DNA of 64,000 nucleotides from Parachlorella kessleri (lineage: Eukaryota; Chlorophyta; Trebouxiophyceae; Chlorellales; Chlorellaceae), in contig BBXU01000011.1 of NCBI GenBank assembly GCA_001598975.1, positions 1-64,000 of the forward strand, given 5' to 3'. Below, in pieces: positions 60,281 through 64,000 of this stretch. The translations under genes and the position numbers were made by a program. Under the pieces are notes generated by a model. That model had not been told where the DNA came from, searched no databases, and saw only the letters and a list, made by a program, of their open reading frames with translations. Each line of letters starts with the position of its first letter. The first letter of the stretch is position 1.

Positions 60281-63027
60281 CTAGGACAGGCCAGCGTTCC
60301 TGAGCCTGCCATCGAGTTCCGCCACCCTCCTGGCCATCTGCAGCAGCGCCTCGCCCATCTTCTTTTCCCGCGCTGCCATGCGCTCCTCAGCCTCGGCCAC
60401 ACGCCTCATGCACTCCTCCCTGACATGTCCCGCCTCCTGCAGGGTTAGCAACATTAAGCCCCTTACTACCTGTGATGTTGGTATCTGTCATCCACATCTG
60501 GCGATTGCTCTGGCAGCTTGTGCCAGCTTAAAATTCTTGTGCTCATTGGCGAAGCTACACAAACACATAACTTGCACACAAACATGCACACGCCACACTC
60601 CAAGACCACATGCAAGCTGCCCGGCCAGCTAGCCAGGCCTTGTTGTGCGTGCACACCTGCAGCGCCTGGGTGGGCATGCAGCTGTCCTCCAATATCTTCG
60701 CCAGCGCGTCCACCTGGGCCTGCAGCTGGTCGGCCCGAGTTTCAAACGCTCTCATAGCCACAGAAAGGTGCTGCTGCTCAGACGCCGCAAGCTTCCCTGC
60801 CTCCTCTTGCAGGGCAGCCACACCCAGCCTCAGCGCTTGTGCACCCAGCTCGGTGGCCTGTGCACGTGAAGCCATGATGGCAGCACAGCTGGCCTCAGTA
60901 GCAGAGCAGCGCTGGTCCAGGATGCGCCACAGGTCAGACTTGAGGGTGTTGGCCTCCAGGGGAGTAAGCGAGCGGGGAGCCCCTTCTGATGTTTCCTCCT
61001 GAAGGCGGCAGTGTCTGTCTTGTGGAGAAGCTGCCCTTTGGGACAAACGGGCTATGTGGGGTGCAAATGACTATTCAACCCGGTATCGATGCTGCCGCTT
61101 GGGATGGGACTTAGGCACAGAGCTGACGGAATCAAAACCACCCACCTTGTGTCCATCTAAAGCGCCAGCCCCCACCGCCTCCTCCCGCCCAAACTCTTGG
61201 TTGTCCACAACCATGCTGTACTCCTCACCCTTACAGCCCAGCCCGTCGGGCTGCTGCTGGGGCTCCTGTGCCCCCTGGGCTACCTCCTTGCAGAATCCAC
61301 CGGTTGGGGACTGCAGTTTCCTGGCGGTTTCTTGGGTAGCCTGCTGCCTGGTTTGCGCCATCAGCTCCTTGATAAACACCTGCATGACCTCCACCGGCAT
61401 GACAGCCTGCGCCTGGACCCCACTGTTGCCTACGTCTGTGCGAGGGTTTGAGCCATGCTGATGCAAGGCCGGGGCCATGGAGGGTGCTGCAGCGTCAAGG
61501 AGCTGCTGGATATGCCCCACACGGCTCAGCAGGTGAGCTCCTGCGCCCACTGGCAGCGCTGCAGCTTGCATGGCTGGCATGCGCTCACTGCGGCTGCCGT
61601 AATCTTCTGCAGTCTTATCATAGCTGGCATGAGCAGCTATGGCCCTAAAGGGCCTGGCTTGGATGGTAGGGCTGTCAACATCATATGAGGGCGATATGCT
61701 TCTGGCCCCGCTTTTGCCAGCCAGCACGGCAGGGGAGGTGGCAGGGCGAGCTTTGTTTTTGGTCTTCTCAGGGGATGGGCTGGGTGCTGCGGTAGGTGGC
61801 TTCTTCTTGAGGCTGGACTCCACAGTCGCCACTATCTGGTGCAGCGATATTCCGCTCTCCTGTTCAAGGTTAACCAGCGCTTGCAGGAAGCTCTGCAGGA
61901 ATGATAGCAGGGGGACATAGGTCGGTAATGTCAGCAGAGACACAAGCAGGAAGAGCAGAAGGACAAGCTCTCACAGAAAAACACCACCCCATTGTGGTGC
62001 CGATGACGACTTTCTCACCCCACATCTTACATGTCTTTGCTTCGTCTAGAACTCGTCATCCCACGAATGCTCACCTGAAAGCGGAGCTTGGTGGCCCCTG
62101 TTGACCGGGAGCGAGCAAAGATGATGTCGGCCGCGGCGTGACCTCCTGCAACCCCCCCAATGCTCTCCAGCAGGCCTGTCACCTCCAGCATCCGCTTCCA
62201 TTGTTGGCTGCTCATCTGGCGTGCTGCAGCAGCCTTGTCCCCCAGGCACCTGGCTGTACCAAAGCTAGTGTAATGGTTGAAGGCGGCTTTGATGCAGGCA
62301 TCAGAGAACAGCTCGTTTGGCACCACCACCTTGCCACGTCCGCCCTTGATACGACCAGCACGCAGCTCGGCTGCCTGCAGGGGGAAGGATGTCAGCTGCT
62401 TGGTTTGGCAGATGAAGTGCTGCGCTTGTACAGTGCAAGCCACGTACAGGATGGGTACTCCAGCAGTCAATCTAATCACACTAAGTGACCACCTCATATG
62501 ATTTCTACCTTGAGTTGAGCCATGCGCGAGAAGTATTCGGAGAACTCCTTCCAGGATATTTTCCCATCGCCATTCACGTCCGCCTCTCGCATTTGCTGTT
62601 GCAGCACCTTGCCTGTAGTGAGTAGGGTGGCGCACCGTGCGACCTTGGGTGGATTCTGCTCAATTGGTCAGGAAGAGTGTGCAAGGGAAGGGCAGTTTAA
62701 TGCTTGAAGGGCTAAGCAACCACAGGTATTACCTGCATTTTTGGCCCCCAGGTCCTCAAGTACCCCCAGGTCTGTAAGCGCAGACACCAGCTCCTCCTTG
62801 TCCAGCTCCCCACTGCCATCCTTATCATACTTCCGGAACACCTGTGAAAAGGGTGGTACCTCTATGTTGCGGCGCCCTTACGCAGGGGGCCGGCACGCTT
62901 AACCAGGGGGTCCTACTGGAGTTATGCGCGGCCTTTGCGGGTCCTTGCGGCAAGCAAGGCTTACTTCGGCTGCCTTTGCAAGTGCTCCACCGCCGGCGAG
63001 ATCTCCGCCGCCAAAAGGAGTTGCCAT
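60281..63027 (-). CDS. EF-hand / p25-alpha (TPPP-like) / coiled-coil protein
   Basis: Seven exons join in phase: 62965-63027, 62733-62841, 62509-62612, 62075-62374, 61146-61892, 60657-60998, 60281-60436, giving 606 residues. Order of parts: a Gly/Ala-rich start (MATPFGGGDLAGGG); EF-hand 1 (DKDGSGELDKEE) and EF-hand 2 (DVNGDGKISWKE), both with full calcium-loop ligands; a p25-alpha domain at residues ~95-220 (FNHYTSFGTARCLGDK, QWKRMLEVTGLL, ADIIFARSRS, LRFQSFLQALVNL); a ~230-residue Ser/Pro/Gln-rich linker; then coiled coil to the end (LEANTLKSDLWRILDQR; EAEERMAAREKKMGEALLQ). p25-alpha proteins of the TPPP family bind and bundle microtubules, so a calcium-regulated microtubule or cytoskeletal role is inferred, not shown. 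Confidence 0.85.
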
Positions 63028-63294
63028 CCGGGAGCTGCCAGGGGTGGTGATGATGAGGCTAGATCTGGTACTCGCAGGCCCTGCCTTGAAATAAACAAAC
63101 TTCCCCCAACCTGGAGCATTGAAAGCTGTGCTGCAAGGCCAGGAGGTGTAGTTGTGTTGGGGAGAAATTCACCAGTGCGCGCGCGATGAGTCATACTGAC
63201 ATCGGGTAGACTGGGTAGGCTTCTTCCAGGATTTGATGTGCTTTGGCTCCGTTCATCTCATGCTGCCGGTTAGGTACACCGCTGAAGTATTGAC
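63028..63294. promoter_or_regulatory. Divergent promoter between the p25-alpha gene and the right-edge gene
   Basis: Start codons at 63027 (minus) and 63295 (plus) face away across 267 bp. No recognised element. Confidence 0.4.
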
Positions 63295-64000
63295 ATGTCC
63301 ATGCCAGGTGCGGCACACATGACAGTGCCCCAGCCAGCGCTCTCGCAGCGGGTACTCAGGGTATGGCAGCGGTACAGGCTTCTATCGGGTCCTTGTCGCC
63401 AATCCTGGCCTGGCAGCAGTGCAGCCTCGGCTGCAACTCCTTCCCTGGTGGACCAGGCCTTCAGGAGGATACACAGCCAGGCACTGCAGCAAGCACAGCA
63501 TGCCCCTGCAACAGCGGCACCAAGCACTGCCCCCGCTGGCTCGCACCTCGCCAGCTCCTCACACCAGCAGACACTAGACTACACCACCCTGGCAGCGGTG
63601 GCGCACGAGCTGCGGCAGAACTATTGTCCCAGCAAGGTGGGTGCCGCCCAGGTGGAAGCCCTAACAACCTGTAACCATGCCCAGCCAGCAACTACAGCCG
63701 TTCGTGCAGTGCTGGGTATCTATCAACAGACCTATGGCACACCCCGCGTTCACTACTCTTACCTCGCTTCCCCTTGGGGCGGGGCGGGGCGGAAGCCGCA
63801 GGTGGAGCAGGCCCTGCAGGTGGACGACGAAACTGTGGTGCTCAAGCTGCGCATGCTCAACAGCACCGCCTGGCTGCAACTCTCGTGGCACTCCGTCACA
63901 GGCCACATAGCCAGCCTGGAGGGGCCGCCGGAGCGTAGCGGGGCAGCAGCTGAGGCCTACTCGTTTGGCGCGCAGCTTCAGGCGGCTCTCAGGGGCCTGG
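63295..64000 (+). CDS. Unrecognised protein, N-terminal 235 residues (runs off window)
   Basis: An uninterrupted frame runs from ATG 63295, preceded in frame by TGA at 63286, to the window edge. The N-terminus (QRVLRVWQRYRLLSG) is basic and amphipathic, followed by an Ala/Ser/Thr/Pro-rich region, which together resemble an organelle transit peptide of about 80-110 residues. After that the sequence becomes ordered: LDYTTLAAVAHELRQNYCPSK, then VHYSYLASPWGG and a beta-rich part (VDDETVVLKLRMLNSTAWLQLSW). No known domain was recognised. The GT at 63637 (after CPSK) looks like a donor, but the frame stays open past it with protein-like content, so I keep it unspliced. ATGs at 63301 and 63319 are also in frame. 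Confidence 0.6.
   Translation, partial: MSMPGAAHMTVPQPALSQRVLRVWQRYRLLSGPCRQSWPGSSAASAATPSLVDQAFRRIHSQALQQAQHAPATAAPSTAPAGSHLASSSHQQTLDYTTLAAVAHELRQNYCPSKVGAAQVEALTTCNHAQPATTAVRAVLGIYQQTYGTPRVHYSYLASPWGGAGRKPQVEQALQVDDETVVLKLRMLNSTAWLQLSWHSVTGHIASLEGPPERSGAAAEAYSFGAQLQAALRGL

Overview
This window is nuclear DNA from a green alga, most likely a trebouxiophyte of the Chlorella type. The evidence is GC-rich sequence, genes broken by many short GT-AG introns, TGTAA-type poly(A) signals, a plant-type CCCTAAA telomere-like tract, and a plastid-type [FeFe]-hydrogenase with algal intron structure. No prokaryotic operons, CRISPR arrays, transposase genes or tRNA/rRNA genes were found. Gene models were built by hand by joining exons whose reading phases agree. 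Introns are mostly GT-AG, and seven of about 137 use GC-AG.

Layout from left to right: the 3' end of a peroxisomal acyl-CoA oxidase (+); a 20-exon prolyl oligopeptidase (-) sharing a 163-bp divergent promoter with an 18-exon M3 zinc oligopeptidase (+); an organellar ribosome recycling factor (+); a 9-exon [FeFe]-hydrogenase HYDA (-); the FACT subunit SPT16 (-, 25 exons); the clathrin adaptor AP-1 mu chain (-); an ABC1/UbiB-family atypical kinase (+); the ubiquitin-like protein UBL5/Hub1 (-); an unrecognised multi-pass membrane protein (+); an unrecognised helical protein with a DDxxD-like motif (-); a small lysine-rich gene of unresolved structure (+); the mitochondrial pyruvate dehydrogenase E1-beta subunit (-); a CHZ/HIRIP3-like histone chaperone with a DEK-C-like N-terminus (+); an EF-hand plus p25-alpha (TPPP-like) coiled-coil protein (-); and the 5' part of an unrecognised gene that runs off the right edge (+).

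Genes largely alternate in orientation, giving compact divergent promoters (9385-9547, 38496-38819, 56868-57094, 63028-63294) and convergent pairs whose 3' UTRs probably overlap (44539-44948, 53536-54009). There is no evident pathway cluster. The genes cover peptide turnover, organelle translation, fermentative hydrogen production, chromatin (FACT and an H2A-type chaperone), vesicle traffic, splicing (Hub1), plastid kinase signalling and mitochondrial pyruvate oxidation.

The most interesting points are the hydrogenase with an atypical L2 motif and an extra C-terminal tail, the EF-hand/p25-alpha/coiled-coil fusion, two conserved-looking proteins without a recognised family, a high share of GC-AG introns, several microexons, and a telomere-like tract inside an intron.
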